This document shows, piece by piece, positions 25,328 through 33,955 of a stretch of 64,000 nt of DNA. Made by a program: the position numbers and the translations under genes. The stretch is from assembly GCF_011927905.1 (NCBI RefSeq), contig NZ_JAATJL010000001.1, forward strand, positions 3,100,001 through 3,164,000, given 5' to 3'. The stretch is from Arthrobacter pigmenti (lineage in GTDB: Bacteria > Actinomycetota > Actinomycetes > Actinomycetales > Micrococcaceae). The first letter of the stretch is position 1; every line of letters begins with the position of its first letter. Under the pieces are notes generated by a model. That model had not been told where the DNA came from. It saw only the letters and a list, made by a program, of their open reading frames with translations, and ran no database searches.

Positions 25328-27003
25328 TGCGCATCACCGACACAGCTGACCTCTGGTGGAAGAACGCGGTCATCTACTGCCTGGACATTGAGACCTTCTG
25401 CGATTCCGACGGCGACGGCGTGGGCGACTTCTCCGGCGCCGCCCAGCGCATGGACTACCTGGCCGAGCTCGGTGTGACCTGCGTCTGGCTCATGCCGTTC
25501 TATCCCTCACCGCAGAAGGACGACGGGTATGACGTCATGGACTTCTACGGTGTCGACGGCCGGCTCGGTACCCTTGGGGACCTGGTGGAGTTCATCCGCA
25601 CCGCGAAGGACCGGGGCATGCGGGTGATTGCGGACATCGTGGTGAACCACACCTCGGACCAGCACCCCTGGTTCCAGCAGGCGCGCTCCTCCAAGGACAA
25701 TCCGTACCGCGACTTCTACGTCTGGCGCTCGGAGGAACCGCCCGATACGTCCAAGGAGGTTGTCTTCCCCGACAAGGAGAACTCGATCTGGAACAAGGAC
25801 GAGAAAACCGGGGAGTGGTACCTGCACCGCTTCTACTCGCATCAGCCGGACCTCAACATCTCCAATCCAGCGGTTCGCGACGAGATCGCGAAGATGATGG
25901 GCTTCTGGATGGAGCTCGGACTTTCAGGTTTCCGGGTGGACGCAGTGCCCTTCTTCCTGGAGACCATGGGGACGCCCGAGGGTGAAAGCGGAGATCCACA
26001 CGACTACCTCCAGTCGTTGCGCCGCTTCCTTTCGAGGCGGTCCGGCGACGCCGTCCTTCTCGGCGAAGTGAACCTGCCATATGAGAAGCAGCTGGAGTTC
26101 TTCGGGGACGCTGCGGATGAACTGAACATGCAGTTCGACTTCATCGCCATGCAGCAGCTGTACCTCTCGCTCGCCCGCGGGGATGCACGGCCGCTCGCCT
26201 CCACCCTGGAGGCGCGGCCACCGATCGACCCGGACAACCAGTGGGCGACGTTCGTCCGCAATCATGACGAACTCACCCTGGACAAGCTCAGCGACTCCGA
26301 GCGGAAGGAAGTGTTCGCGGCATTCGGGCCGGAAGAGCGGATGCAGGTCTTCGGCCGTGGCCTCAAGCGCCGTGTCCCGCCGATGATGGGCGGGGATCTG
26401 CAGCGCATCAAGATGGTCTACTCGCTGCTGTTCTCGCTCCCCGGGACGCCGGTGCTGTTCTACGGCGAGGAAATCGGGATGGGCGAGAATCTCGACATCG
26501 AAGGCCGGCTCGCGGTGCGCACGCCGATGCAGTGGACCGACGAAGACTCCGCCGGTTTCTCCTCTGCGCCGCCGGACAAACTGGTCGCCCCGCTGGTCAG
26601 CGGCGCGTGTGGCCCCGACAAAGTGAACGTTGCGGCGGCACGGCGGGATCCGGCGTCGCTCCTTGGTTTTATGGGAACGCTGATCCGCCGCTATCGCGAG
26701 TGTCCGGAGCTCGGCTGGGGCGAATTCCAGGTCATCGACCAGCCGAACCCTGCCGTCCTGGCGCACCGGTCCGTGTGGGAGGGAAACTCGGTGTTCCTGC
26801 TGCACAATTTCGCGGCGGAACCTGCAACCGTGACGTTAAAAATGGACGACGACGACGTCCCCGCCGAGGGCGGTCTACTCACCGATTTGCTGCAGGACAG
26901 CAGGCGCCCGATCTCGCCCGGTGAGGATCTGGAACTGGAGCTCGAACCCTACGGATTCCGTTGGCTCCGGGTACAGAGGCCCGGCACGGGGCGGCTGTGG
27001 TGA
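25327..27003 (+). CDS. GH13 alpha-amylase family enzyme, trehalose-synthase-like
   Basis: 558 residues. The (beta/alpha)8 GH13 core carries WWKNAVIYCLDIETFCDSDG at the start, region I ADIVVNHTSDQHPWF, region II FRVDAVPFF (nucleophile Asp), region III LLGEVNLP (acid/base Glu) and region IV VRNHDELTL (transition-state Asp). All three carboxylates are present. The protein resembles trehalose synthases (maltose-trehalose isomerisation) but diverges in the C-terminal half and lacks a maltokinase fusion, so the exact reaction is uncertain. A beta-sandwich end domain is visible (VFLLHNFAAEPATVTLKMDD). Translationally coupled to the preceding flavin oxidoreductase. Confidence 0.88.
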   Translation: MRITDTADLWWKNAVIYCLDIETFCDSDGDGVGDFSGAAQRMDYLAELGVTCVWLMPFYPSPQKDDGYDVMDFYGVDGRLGTLGDLVEFIRTAKDRGMRVIADIVVNHTSDQHPWFQQARSSKDNPYRDFYVWRSEEPPDTSKEVVFPDKENSIWNKDEKTGEWYLHRFYSHQPDLNISNPAVRDEIAKMMGFWMELGLSGFRVDAVPFFLETMGTPEGESGDPHDYLQSLRRFLSRRSGDAVLLGEVNLPYEKQLEFFGDAADELNMQFDFIAMQQLYLSLARGDARPLASTLEARPPIDPDNQWATFVRNHDELTLDKLSDSERKEVFAAFGPEERMQVFGRGLKRRVPPMMGGDLQRIKMVYSLLFSLPGTPVLFYGEEIGMGENLDIEGRLAVRTPMQWTDEDSAGFSSAPPDKLVAPLVSGACGPDKVNVAAARRDPASLLGFMGTLIRRYRECPELGWGEFQVIDQPNPAVLAHRSVWEGNSVFLLHNFAAEPATVTLKMDDDDVPAEGGLLTDLLQDSRRPISPGEDLELELEPYGFRWLRVQRPGTGRLW

Positions 27004-27105
27004 CTAGAAGATGGTGGCGAAGAAGCCCGCGCCAATACTGACTACGAGGGCGACGACGAGAAGCCAGACAATGGGCGTGCGGTACCTGTTGATGAAACGC
27101 ATCAT
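27004..27105 (-). CDS. Very small single-span membrane protein, 33 residues
   Basis: MMRFINRYRTP, then a hydrophobic span (IVWLLVVALVVSIGAGFFA) and the end TIF. A TAGACT box lies nine bases before the first ATG (27105), suggesting a very short leader. Its stop codon abuts the stop of the convergent GH13 gene. Positive residues precede the helix, predicting a cytoplasmic N terminus. No known family; support is coding plausibility plus promoter placement. Confidence 0.55.
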   Translation of the reverse strand: MMRFINRYRTPIVWLLVVALVVSIGAGFFATIF

Positions 27106-27147
27106 GATGAACCCAGTCTACGGGCGGGTTCCCAGTGAGGAGGAACG

Positions 27148-27483
27148 TTGACGAGTGGGAGCAACCTGGACGAGGTTTGGCCGGAGTGGAAGGAAGCGGT
27201 CAACATGACCGCTTCCCAGCTCGAGAAGTGGTTGGATACGGATGAATCCAGGGAGGTGGGCCAGAAGGACGACGGCGGGGAATCCGTTGGTCACGCCTCC
27301 GGCCGGCGGATCATCGAGCTACTGCACAAGAAAAAGACCGATCTCACGGACTCGGACGTCGACCACATGCGGAAAGTGGTTGGGTATGTGCACCGGCACC
27401 TGGCGCAGAAGCCGTCCTCCGACATTGAGCACTCGAAATGGCGTTACTCGCTGATGAACTGGGGGCACGATCCGCTGAAGTAG
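27148..27483 (+). CDS. DUF3140 family protein
   Basis: 111 residues. WPEWKEAVNMTASQLEKWLD near the start and HRHLAQKP, with KWRYSLMNWGHDPLK at the end, are the hallmarks of DUF3140. The start is TTG (27148), supported by GAGGAGG four bases upstream; no in-frame ATG or GTG lies nearby. The family's function is unknown but it is often found with stress genes. Followed by a hairpin terminator shared with the convergent hydrolase. Confidence 0.87.
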   Translation: MTSGSNLDEVWPEWKEAVNMTASQLEKWLDTDESREVGQKDDGGESVGHASGRRIIELLHKKKTDLTDSDVDHMRKVVGYVHRHLAQKPSSDIEHSKWRYSLMNWGHDPLK

Positions 27484-27576
27484 CGGGCTCCCTGCCTTCG
27501 TCCTGCATGCACCTAACCAACCGTTCCGTCGCCTTCACGCATGATCCGTAGGGTCGATTCAGCCCCATCTGCGGTA

Positions 27577-27596
27577 AGGCAACGGAGCCGTTGCCT
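27577..27596. terminator. Hairpin between convergent DUF3140 and SGNH hydrolase genes
   Basis: AGGCAACG (27577-27584) pairs with CGTTGCCT (27589-27596) around a four-base loop GAGC. Compact, GC-rich and placed between two converging genes. Confidence 0.65.
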
Positions 27597-27625
27597 CCCA
27601 GCGGGACGACGCCGTCGTCGTCGTA

Positions 27626-28435
27626 CTAGTCCTGCCTGGCGAGGGAGTCGCGCTCAGCAGCCAGGCGCTTCAGCCCGTCAGCCGGGCGGATGGGTGTGGG
27701 CCAGCGGGGCTCGAGGTGGTCGCCGAGGGTTACGTTGCGGAGGCGCCGGCCGAACATCGGGATGACCCATTCGCGGAGCCAGACAGATTCCTGGTGCAGC
27801 CACTCGCGCGCCGTGACCGGAAGCCGGGGATGCAGCGGCTTGGCGGTGAGGCTGTGGTCGACGCCGAGTACCCGCAGTACGTGGGCGGCCATGTTCTTGT
27901 GTCCGGCGGGTGACATGTGGAGGCGGTCGGTACCCCAGAACCGGGGGTCGTGGTATTCGTCGAAGCACCAATAGTCCACCAGAAGCGCGCCGTAGTCTTC
28001 GGCGATGCGGCGGACGTGCTCGTTGTAGGTCCAGTTCCGGCGGCGCATCGGCTCGAGCACCGGGTGCAGGCGAACATCGAACCCCGTGAACAGGAGCGGC
28101 CTCGCCCCGGCAGCCGCGATACGCGAAACCATCTCCTCATAGCGCTCCATGAGCGGAGTCAGGCTGGCACGCAGTTCGAGGATGTCGTTGCCGCCGGCAT
28201 AGACGCTCACGACGGTCGGGTGCAGATCAAGCGCCCTTTGCAGCTGCTCATCGATAATCTGCTGAAGCCGTTTGCTCCGGATAGCGAGGTTGGCGTATCG
28301 CCAGCCCGGGTCCTGTTTGCTCAGCTGCTTCGCAACGCGGTCCGCCCAACCGCGCACGCCGTTAGGGTAGCGGGCGTCCCAATCCCCCACCCCCTCGGTG
28401 AAGGAATCCCCGATCGCGACAAACAGCCTGGACAC
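27626..28435 (-). CDS. SGNH/GDSL-type esterase
   Basis: 269 residues. The nucleophile block FVAIGDSFTEGVGDW lies at the very N terminus. Block III VYAGGNDILELR and the terminal block FWGTDRLHMSPAGHKNMA (catalytic Asp/His) complete the SGNH set. There is no signal peptide, so it is probably cytoplasmic. The GTG start at 28435 is six bases after a TACCGT box, indicating a leaderless mRNA. Substrate unknown (lipid or O-acetyl ester). Confidence 0.92.
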   Translation of the reverse strand: MSRLFVAIGDSFTEGVGDWDARYPNGVRGWADRVAKQLSKQDPGWRYANLAIRSKRLQQIIDEQLQRALDLHPTVVSVYAGGNDILELRASLTPLMERYEEMVSRIAAAGARPLLFTGFDVRLHPVLEPMRRRNWTYNEHVRRIAEDYGALLVDYWCFDEYHDPRFWGTDRLHMSPAGHKNMAAHVLRVLGVDHSLTAKPLHPRLPVTAREWLHQESVWLREWVIPMFGRRLRNVTLGDHLEPRWPTPIRPADGLKRLAAERDSLARQD

Positions 28436-28447
28436 GATTCAACGGTA
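28436..28447 (-). promoter_or_regulatory. Leaderless promoter of the SGNH hydrolase
   Basis: On the minus strand TACCGT (28442-28447) is separated by six bases from GTG 28435, the TANNNT-N6-start arrangement. Confidence 0.5.
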
Positions 28448-28611
28448 GAAACGAAGAACGACGGCGATGCATCGCGCACGCGACTCGCGAGAGAAGTTGG
28501 GATGAATTTGAAATACCACCCATCCACGCCGGGTAGGTGTCCGAATTGCTCGTGACACGGTCTCCGCGGCGCCAGTAATCTTTGCGCCGCCTTTGTAGCA
28601 GGGGGTGAGCG

Positions 28612-29676
28612 ATGCAGCACGGTAAACGTTCGCTGCGCGCTGCTTTCCGTGTCCTTTTTGCTTCTTTGACGGTCGCTTTCGGTTGGCTCCTATTCGGAGC
28701 AGTGGCGGCAAACGCCGACGACGGCGGCCTCCTCGGACCCCTTACATCGCCGGACTCTGCGGCTGGCTCGTTGTTGTCGGACTCCTTGTTGGAGTCCGAA
28801 TCTTCGTCCGAGTCCAGCTCCGGCCTAGTCGATGGCCTGCTTGAGCCGGTTCTGCTTGAGCCGGTTGAAGAGACCCTGGGCGAAGTCACCGAGGTGACTG
28901 ACGCCGTCGTCGAGCCCGTGGAATCCATTACGGCACCCGTTACTGACGTTGTAGCTGACGTCGCGGAGCCGCTCACACGCGTAGTTGGCCGTGTTACCGC
29001 ACCCGTGGTCGACGTTGTGGAAGACATTCCGGTTGTCGGATCGGTCACCGAGCCGGTTGTCGACGCTGTCACTGAGCTGCCGGTTGTTGGTCCCGTTGTT
29101 CCCCCGGTGGTCCAGCAACCGGCTCCAGTGATCCCCGCCCCTGTTGCGCCGGCGCCTGTTGCACCTGCTCCTGTTGCGCCGGCGCCTGAAGTCGTTGTTC
29201 CGGTTGAGCCCGTAACGCCCGCTCCCGTTGCACCAGTGGAGGTTGTGCTGGTTGAGGTTGTGCCGGCTGAGGTTGTGCCGGCTGACCAATCACCAGTTGA
29301 TGAGCCCTCAACTCTTGCCTCGGGCGCCGAGTCGGTTCTCTCTGAAACTTTCATTCCGGCACCAAGCGTTCATGCAGCGAGCAGCACGGTTGCCGCTGAC
29401 GTCGCGGATGGTGTTGCGGCGATCCAGGCATCGGTGAATGACCGTCCCAGGTTCCCGATAGGCGATCCGAGCTCGACGCCCTCGGCGGCGCCTGCCGGTT
29501 CTTCGTCGTCGTCGGGATCCTCGTTGCGCACGGCAGCAGATTCCGGCGGCAACGCACCCGCAGACCTTCCGAACGGCTACTTCTCAGCTTCCATCGCAGG
29601 CAGTGCATCCAATGCCGCCGACGATGAAGATCTTCCCCATTCCCTAGCCTCGGAGCACGGCTTCTCACCTGATTGA
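28612..29676 (+). CDS. Secreted Pro/Val/Ala-rich low-complexity protein
   Basis: 354 residues. Signal peptide: basic start MQHGKRSLRA, hydrophobic core LFASLTVAFGWLLFGAVAA, likely cut after ANA. Mature protein opens with an acidic Ser-rich stretch (LLESESSSESSS), then pseudo-repeats of EPV/VxDVV (VTEVTDAVVEPVESITAPV) and a proline hinge of APVAP units near 180-200. A Ser/Gly-rich tail ends DEDLPHSLASEHGFSPD. No LPXTG or transmembrane anchor. GGGGG upstream supports ATG 28612. Function unknown; surface stalk or matrix protein is a guess. The long open frame on the opposite strand is an artefact of codon bias. Confidence 0.75.
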   Translation: MQHGKRSLRAAFRVLFASLTVAFGWLLFGAVAANADDGGLLGPLTSPDSAAGSLLSDSLLESESSSESSSGLVDGLLEPVLLEPVEETLGEVTEVTDAVVEPVESITAPVTDVVADVAEPLTRVVGRVTAPVVDVVEDIPVVGSVTEPVVDAVTELPVVGPVVPPVVQQPAPVIPAPVAPAPVAPAPVAPAPEVVVPVEPVTPAPVAPVEVVLVEVVPAEVVPADQSPVDEPSTLASGAESVLSETFIPAPSVHAASSTVAADVADGVAAIQASVNDRPRFPIGDPSSTPSAAPAGSSSSSGSSLRTAADSGGNAPADLPNGYFSASIAGSASNAADDEDLPHSLASEHGFSPD

Positions 29677-29768
29677 TGTGGCCTCCGCTGCGCCTTTGTT
29701 GTGCAGCAGACGGTTTTTCCGATGCCATTTCCGGCATTCGGCACATCAATTCAGTAAGGGAAATAACC

Positions 29769-31181
29769 ATGAACTCGTTTGTACGCAAGGGGCTTTGCAG
29801 CACCCTTTTTGCCGGCGGGATTCTGCTCTTCGGAGCGGGCGCCGCATCAGCTTTGGACCTCGACAGCGACCAGGGCCTCCTGGCCGATACGGGCATCAAC
29901 CTCGAGGTCGGTGCCACGGTCGAGAGCGTTGTCGAAAGCGCTCTCGAGGGTGAGGGTTCTTCCTCGGAGGGCAGCCTCACTTCGGATCTCGGACTCGGTG
30001 TCGCAGCTGACGCGAACGTCGACGCCGCTGTCGAAGGCACCGTTGAAGGCGACGACAACTCCTCAGAAGGCAGCCTCGGTTCCGACCTCGGACTCGATGT
30101 CGCAACTGACGCAAACGTCGACGCAGCTGTAGAAGGGGTCGTTGAGGGTGACGACAACAACACCGACAGCAACCTCACCTCAGACCTCGGCCTGGGACTG
30201 GCAGCCGACGCGAACGTCAACGCCGTCGTCGAAGGCGCTGTTGAAGGCGACGACAACAACACCGACAGCAACCTCACCTCAGACCTCGGACTGGGACTGG
30301 CAGCCGACGCGAACGTCAACGCCGTCGTCGAAGGCGCTGTTGAAGGCGACGACAACTCCTCCGACAGCAACCTCACCTCAGACCTCGGTCTAGGACTGGC
30401 AGCTGACGCGAACGTCGACGCCGCCGTCGAAAGCACCGTTGAAGGTGAGGACTCTTCCTCAGAAGGCAGCCTGACCTCGGATCTCGGCCTGGGACTGGCA
30501 GCTGACGCGAACGTCGACGCCGCCCTCGAAGGCGCTGTCGAAGGCACCGTTGAAGGCGACGACAACAACACCGACAGCAACCTCACCTCAGACCTCGGTC
30601 TCGGTGTCGCAGCTGACGCCAACGTCGACGCCGCCCTCGAAGGCGCTGTCGAAGGCACCGTTGAAGGCGACGACAACAACACCGACAGCAACCTCACCTC
30701 AGACCTCGGCCTGGGACTGGCAGCCGACGCCAACATCGACGCCGCCCTCGAAGGCACTCTCGAAGGCGACGACAACTCCTCAGAAGGCAGCCTCGGTTCC
30801 GACCTCGGACTCGATGTCGCAGCTGACGCCAACCTCGACGCAGCCCTCGACGCCGCCCTCGAAGGCACTCTCGAAGGCGACGACAACTCCTCAGAAGGCA
30901 GCCTCGGTTCCGACCTCGGACTCGATGTCGCAGCTGACGCCAACCTCGACGCAGCTGTAGAAGGGGTCGTTGAGGGTGACGACAACAACACCGACAGCAA
31001 CCTCACCTCAGACCTCGGACTGGGACTGGCAGCCGACGCGAACGTCACCGGAGCAGTCGACGCCGCAACCGAAGGCGACGATGAGAGCAGCAACGAAGAC
31101 CTCGACGACCTCCTCGATGAACTCGAGAACCTCTTCGACGAGCTGGAAGAGCTCTTCGAAGACTTCGAGCTCTTCTCCTAA
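29769..31181 (+). CDS. Secreted acidic protein of eleven 33/37-residue repeats
   Basis: 470 residues. Signal peptide MNSFVRKGLC plus STLFAGGILLFGAGAASA, mature end near Leu29-Asp30. Residues 69-443 consist of eleven tandem units built on SDLGLGLAADANVDAA followed by xEGxVEGDDNNTDS; eight units are 33 residues and three are 37. A 27-residue tail (DLDDLLDELENLFDELEELF onward) is an acidic amphipathic helix. The protein is extremely acidic and may bind calcium or form a surface layer or matrix; this is inference. No sorting motif. The DNA repeats are nearly identical, implying recent expansion. It follows the secreted Pro/Val-rich gene; a strong hairpin follows it. Confidence 0.82.
   Translation: MNSFVRKGLCSTLFAGGILLFGAGAASALDLDSDQGLLADTGINLEVGATVESVVESALEGEGSSSEGSLTSDLGLGVAADANVDAAVEGTVEGDDNSSEGSLGSDLGLDVATDANVDAAVEGVVEGDDNNTDSNLTSDLGLGLAADANVNAVVEGAVEGDDNNTDSNLTSDLGLGLAADANVNAVVEGAVEGDDNSSDSNLTSDLGLGLAADANVDAAVESTVEGEDSSSEGSLTSDLGLGLAADANVDAALEGAVEGTVEGDDNNTDSNLTSDLGLGVAADANVDAALEGAVEGTVEGDDNNTDSNLTSDLGLGLAADANIDAALEGTLEGDDNSSEGSLGSDLGLDVAADANLDAALDAALEGTLEGDDNSSEGSLGSDLGLDVAADANLDAAVEGVVEGDDNNTDSNLTSDLGLGLAADANVTGAVDAATEGDDESSNEDLDDLLDELENLFDELEELFEDFELFS
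29973..31097 (+). repeat. Eleven in-frame tandem repeats of 99 or 111 bp
   Basis: Units start at the codon for Ser or Asn before LxSDLGL. Units 6, 7 and 9 carry a 12-bp (four-residue) insertion (for example EGAVEGTVEG instead of EGAVEG). Units differ mostly by DDNNTDS versus DDNSSEG ends. Confidence 0.88.
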
Positions 31182-31195
31182 CCAGAGCGCATGAT

Positions 31196-31225
31196 GTCGG
31201 GCCGGTGGTCAGCCACCGGCCCGAC
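31196..31225 (+). terminator. Strong hairpin terminator after the repeat protein
   Basis: GTCGGGCCGGTGG (31196-31208) pairs perfectly with CCACCGGCCCGAC (31213-31225) around TCAG. It begins 15 bases after the stop codon. The T-run is weak, as usual in high-GC actinobacteria. Confidence 0.75.
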
Positions 31226-31291
31226 TCCGCGCATTCAAGAAGTATTGCGCGTTCGGGGAATAGCACCAACGATTACAGCGCTCCACCCTGC

Positions 31292-32128
31292 ATGACTCTC
31301 CAATTGGCAATCACGGGTGCAACGGGCCATGTTGGCGGAGAAGTGGCGCGCCGTCTGTCGGCGGCGGGCTTCGAACAGAAGCTCTTCGTACGCGACCCGG
31401 CACGGGCGCCCCAGTTGTCAGCCGCCCGCATCGCGACAGGCAGTTATACCGACAAGCAGTCCGCGATCGATGCACTACGCGGAAGCGAGATCCTCTTCAT
31501 GGTCTCCGCCTCGGAAGCCGAAGACCGCGTCCACCAGCACCGCACCTTCATTGACGCCGCCGCAGAGGCCGGCGTCCAGCACATCGTTTACACCTCTTTC
31601 CTCGCCGCCGCGAAAGATTCAATCTTCACCCTCGGCCGCGACCACTGGGCCACCGAGGAGCACATCCGCCGCTCCGGCATGGACTTCACATTCCTGCGTG
31701 ACAACCTCTACCTGGATTTCTTCCCGCTCTTCGCCGACGACGACGGCGTCATCCGCGGTCCCGCGGGCAACGGCCGGGTCGCTGCCGTGGCACGGACCGA
31801 CGTGGCGCGCGCCGCCGTCGTCGTACTTCAAGACCCCGACGCGCACGGTGGGAAGACATATGATCTCACCGGCCCGGCGGCCCTCTCGCTCGAAGAAGCG
31901 GCCGCGACCATCACGAAGATTACCGGGCGCGAAGTCCGTTACCAGGAAGAGACGGTCGAGGAGGCCTACGCCTCGCGCGCCCATTACGGTGTACCCCAGT
32001 GGCAGCTCGACGCGTGGGTGAGCACCTACACCGCGATCGCATCCGGCCAACTGGCGAGGACGACGACGGCGGTACGTGACCTGACGGGCTCGGCGCCCCT
32101 GACACTCGATGCACTATTGAGGCAGTAA
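31292..32128 (+). CDS. NmrA/QorB-like NAD(P)-binding SDR protein
   Basis: 278 residues. Atypical SDR: AITGATGHVGGEVARRL nucleotide-binding loop, FVRDPARAP, then HIVYTSFLAAAKDS and a C-terminal domain with YDLTGPAALSLEEAAATI. It resembles QorB/NmrA quinone- or NADP-sensing proteins rather than classical dehydrogenases, since no YxxxK is present in the usual place. Start at ATG 31292; no good Shine-Dalgarno. Function in redox sensing or quinone reduction is inferred. Confidence 0.85.
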   Translation: MTLQLAITGATGHVGGEVARRLSAAGFEQKLFVRDPARAPQLSAARIATGSYTDKQSAIDALRGSEILFMVSASEAEDRVHQHRTFIDAAAEAGVQHIVYTSFLAAAKDSIFTLGRDHWATEEHIRRSGMDFTFLRDNLYLDFFPLFADDDGVIRGPAGNGRVAAVARTDVARAAVVVLQDPDAHGGKTYDLTGPAALSLEEAAATITKITGREVRYQEETVEEAYASRAHYGVPQWQLDAWVSTYTAIASGQLARTTTAVRDLTGSAPLTLDALLRQ

Positions 32129-32208
32129 GACGAAGCCGTAGTCACCCGGCTTTCCGCGGCCGATGAGGGCGATCCGAAAATGTCGTAGGCGAGTGATTGA
32201 CTCTTTCT

Positions 32209-33816
32209 ATGAACAACGGAAGCGGGATGACCCTTGAGGATGCCTACGCCGAGGCGTCATTGCGCTGGTCCGAGGTTCCGCTTGCGTATGTCTTGGATCC
32301 CGAAGGAACCGAGGAACCGGATGCCTTGTCCCGCGAGCCAGCACAGGCTTCAGCCGAAAACGCTTCAGTGTTTGGGCTGGTGGGCAGGTTACATGACGTA
32401 GCCCCGTCCGATCAGCCCGAGAGCCTGTCGGACACGTTGGAACGGCTTCGGGCCGCAGACCGTTTGGAATCGTGGGCCGCCGCACGTAAGGCCGCGTTGA
32501 TTGCACGGGTGTTCCATTCCGTGCGAGGTCATGAGCTCCGGACCGGGGACGCTGATCAGCGGTTCGTCTTCACCGTTGCGGCGCAGGAGATAGCGCCATT
32601 GCTGCGGGTGCCTGGACGGACAGCGCACAGGATGCTCGGGGAGGCGTTGCGGTTGAGCGAGATACTTCCGGGTACGTGGCAGGAACTCGACCAAGGCAAA
32701 ATCAGTGCAGTCCAGGCGCAGGTCATTGTGGAGGAATCCGGGTCCATTCCCGATGAGGCAGTAACCACGTTTGAAGCGAGTGTCCTGCAAACCGCCGGGG
32801 CCATGACGCGCCCCAAGCTGACCCGCGCATGCCGGCGGCTGCGCGAGGAACTGCACCCGGAATCGATCGCCGAGCGCCGGTCACGGGCGGTAAAGGACCG
32901 AACCGTAACCATCGCCCATGAACAGGATGGGATGGCATGGCTGGGCGCGTACCTGCCCGCGGAGCAAGCGCTTGGAATTTTCAATCGGGTCGACTCCGCA
33001 GCACGCTCCCTTCAGGGCTCCGAGGAGCCCCGAACCCTGTCCCAACTACGAGCTGACGTCTTCACCGACGTGCTCACCCACACGTGCACAGGCGATCCGA
33101 AGAACGGCACCGGCTTCCGCGGAATAGGCGCGAACGTGTTCGTTACCGTCCCGCTGATGACGCTGCTCGGCAAGAAACGAGCCGACTGGCAGGAGACGCG
33201 CGCTGGACACATTTCAGACGACGTCCCCCTCAACGACGCGCAGTCATACGACAACTGTTCAACCAGTGGCGGTTCAACCGGTGACAGGTCAGAGGGCGCC
33301 AGCGCGGAGGCGCGTCCCAAGGACATTGTTTTCGGTGGTACCAAGGTTGACGGCGGTACTGGTCCTGATGGTGCACCTGATCTCGTCGGCTGCGTGAACG
33401 GATTGCTGGACGGTTACGGGCCGATCAGTCCGGAGACGGCACGCAACCTGGCCGCGCATGCACCGAGTTTCACCAGGATCCTCGTGCATCCGGAAACCGG
33501 CGCCGTACTCAGTGTTGGAAGGGACAGATACCGGCCGCCCAAACATCTGCAGGACTGGGTCCGGATCAATAATCCGACCTGCATTCACCCCGGATGCAAC
33601 CGCTCATCCTGGTCATCCGAGCTTGATCACACCACTCCGTGGGCACACGGCGGGAAAACGGAGTTGGGTAACCTCCTACCCCGGTGCAAGCTCCATCACA
33701 TGTTGAAAACCGAAGGCATCTGGTCCGCGAGGCAGGACAATCAAGGCGTACCGGATGTCACCTCATTCGGCGGCGAGACTTATACCGCCGTGCCCGAGCC
33801 ACCGCCGCCTTTCTAG
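32209..33816 (+). CDS. DUF222 / HNH endonuclease domain protein
   Basis: 535 residues from ATG 32209 (ATG 32227, behind GGAAG, is equally possible). The N-terminal DUF222 region (residues about 60-300) includes RLRAADRLESWAAARKAALI and a Ser/Gly-rich linker near 350. The C-terminal HNH domain reads HPGCNRSSWSSELDHTTPWA then GNLLPRCKLHH, with zinc-binding Cys and the catalytic His. Such 13E12-type genes are multi-copy in actinobacteria and may act as mobile or defence nucleases; the role is unproven. No flanking repeats were seen. Confidence 0.88.
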   Translation: MNNGSGMTLEDAYAEASLRWSEVPLAYVLDPEGTEEPDALSREPAQASAENASVFGLVGRLHDVAPSDQPESLSDTLERLRAADRLESWAAARKAALIARVFHSVRGHELRTGDADQRFVFTVAAQEIAPLLRVPGRTAHRMLGEALRLSEILPGTWQELDQGKISAVQAQVIVEESGSIPDEAVTTFEASVLQTAGAMTRPKLTRACRRLREELHPESIAERRSRAVKDRTVTIAHEQDGMAWLGAYLPAEQALGIFNRVDSAARSLQGSEEPRTLSQLRADVFTDVLTHTCTGDPKNGTGFRGIGANVFVTVPLMTLLGKKRADWQETRAGHISDDVPLNDAQSYDNCSTSGGSTGDRSEGASAEARPKDIVFGGTKVDGGTGPDGAPDLVGCVNGLLDGYGPISPETARNLAAHAPSFTRILVHPETGAVLSVGRDRYRPPKHLQDWVRINNPTCIHPGCNRSSWSSELDHTTPWAHGGKTELGNLLPRCKLHHMLKTEGIWSARQDNQGVPDVTSFGGETYTAVPEPPPPF

Positions 33817-33886
33817 TGTGCCGAGTTCTAGCGGTGCCCAGTTCCAGCGGTGCCCAGATGAGCGATACGGTCCTGCCAAAAAACGC

Positions 33887-33916
33887 TTGACACCATCAGC
33901 GAATCAGGTCTATCTT
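33887..33916 (+). promoter_or_regulatory. Canonical promoter of the ArsR-SRPBCC operon
   Basis: TTGACA (33887-33892), an 18-base spacer and TATCTT (33911-33916). TCAACC (33922-33927) and GGTTGA (33948-33953) form an inverted pair around the expected transcription start, possibly the ArsR operator. Confidence 0.65.
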
Positions 33917-33955
33917 CTTAATCAACCAACTCGTTTATAAAGGATTAGGTTGACG

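Noticed and set aside
28362-29354. Thr/Gly-rich open frame on the minus strand opposite the Pro/Val-rich gene
   Set aside because: Shadow of codon bias; overlaps the SGNH gene promoter and lacks a start signal.
29351-31093. 580-codon open frame on the minus strand opposite the repeat protein
   Set aside because: Its Ser/Pro-rich repeats mirror the plus-strand repeats; the plus strand has a signal peptide, start signals and a terminator.
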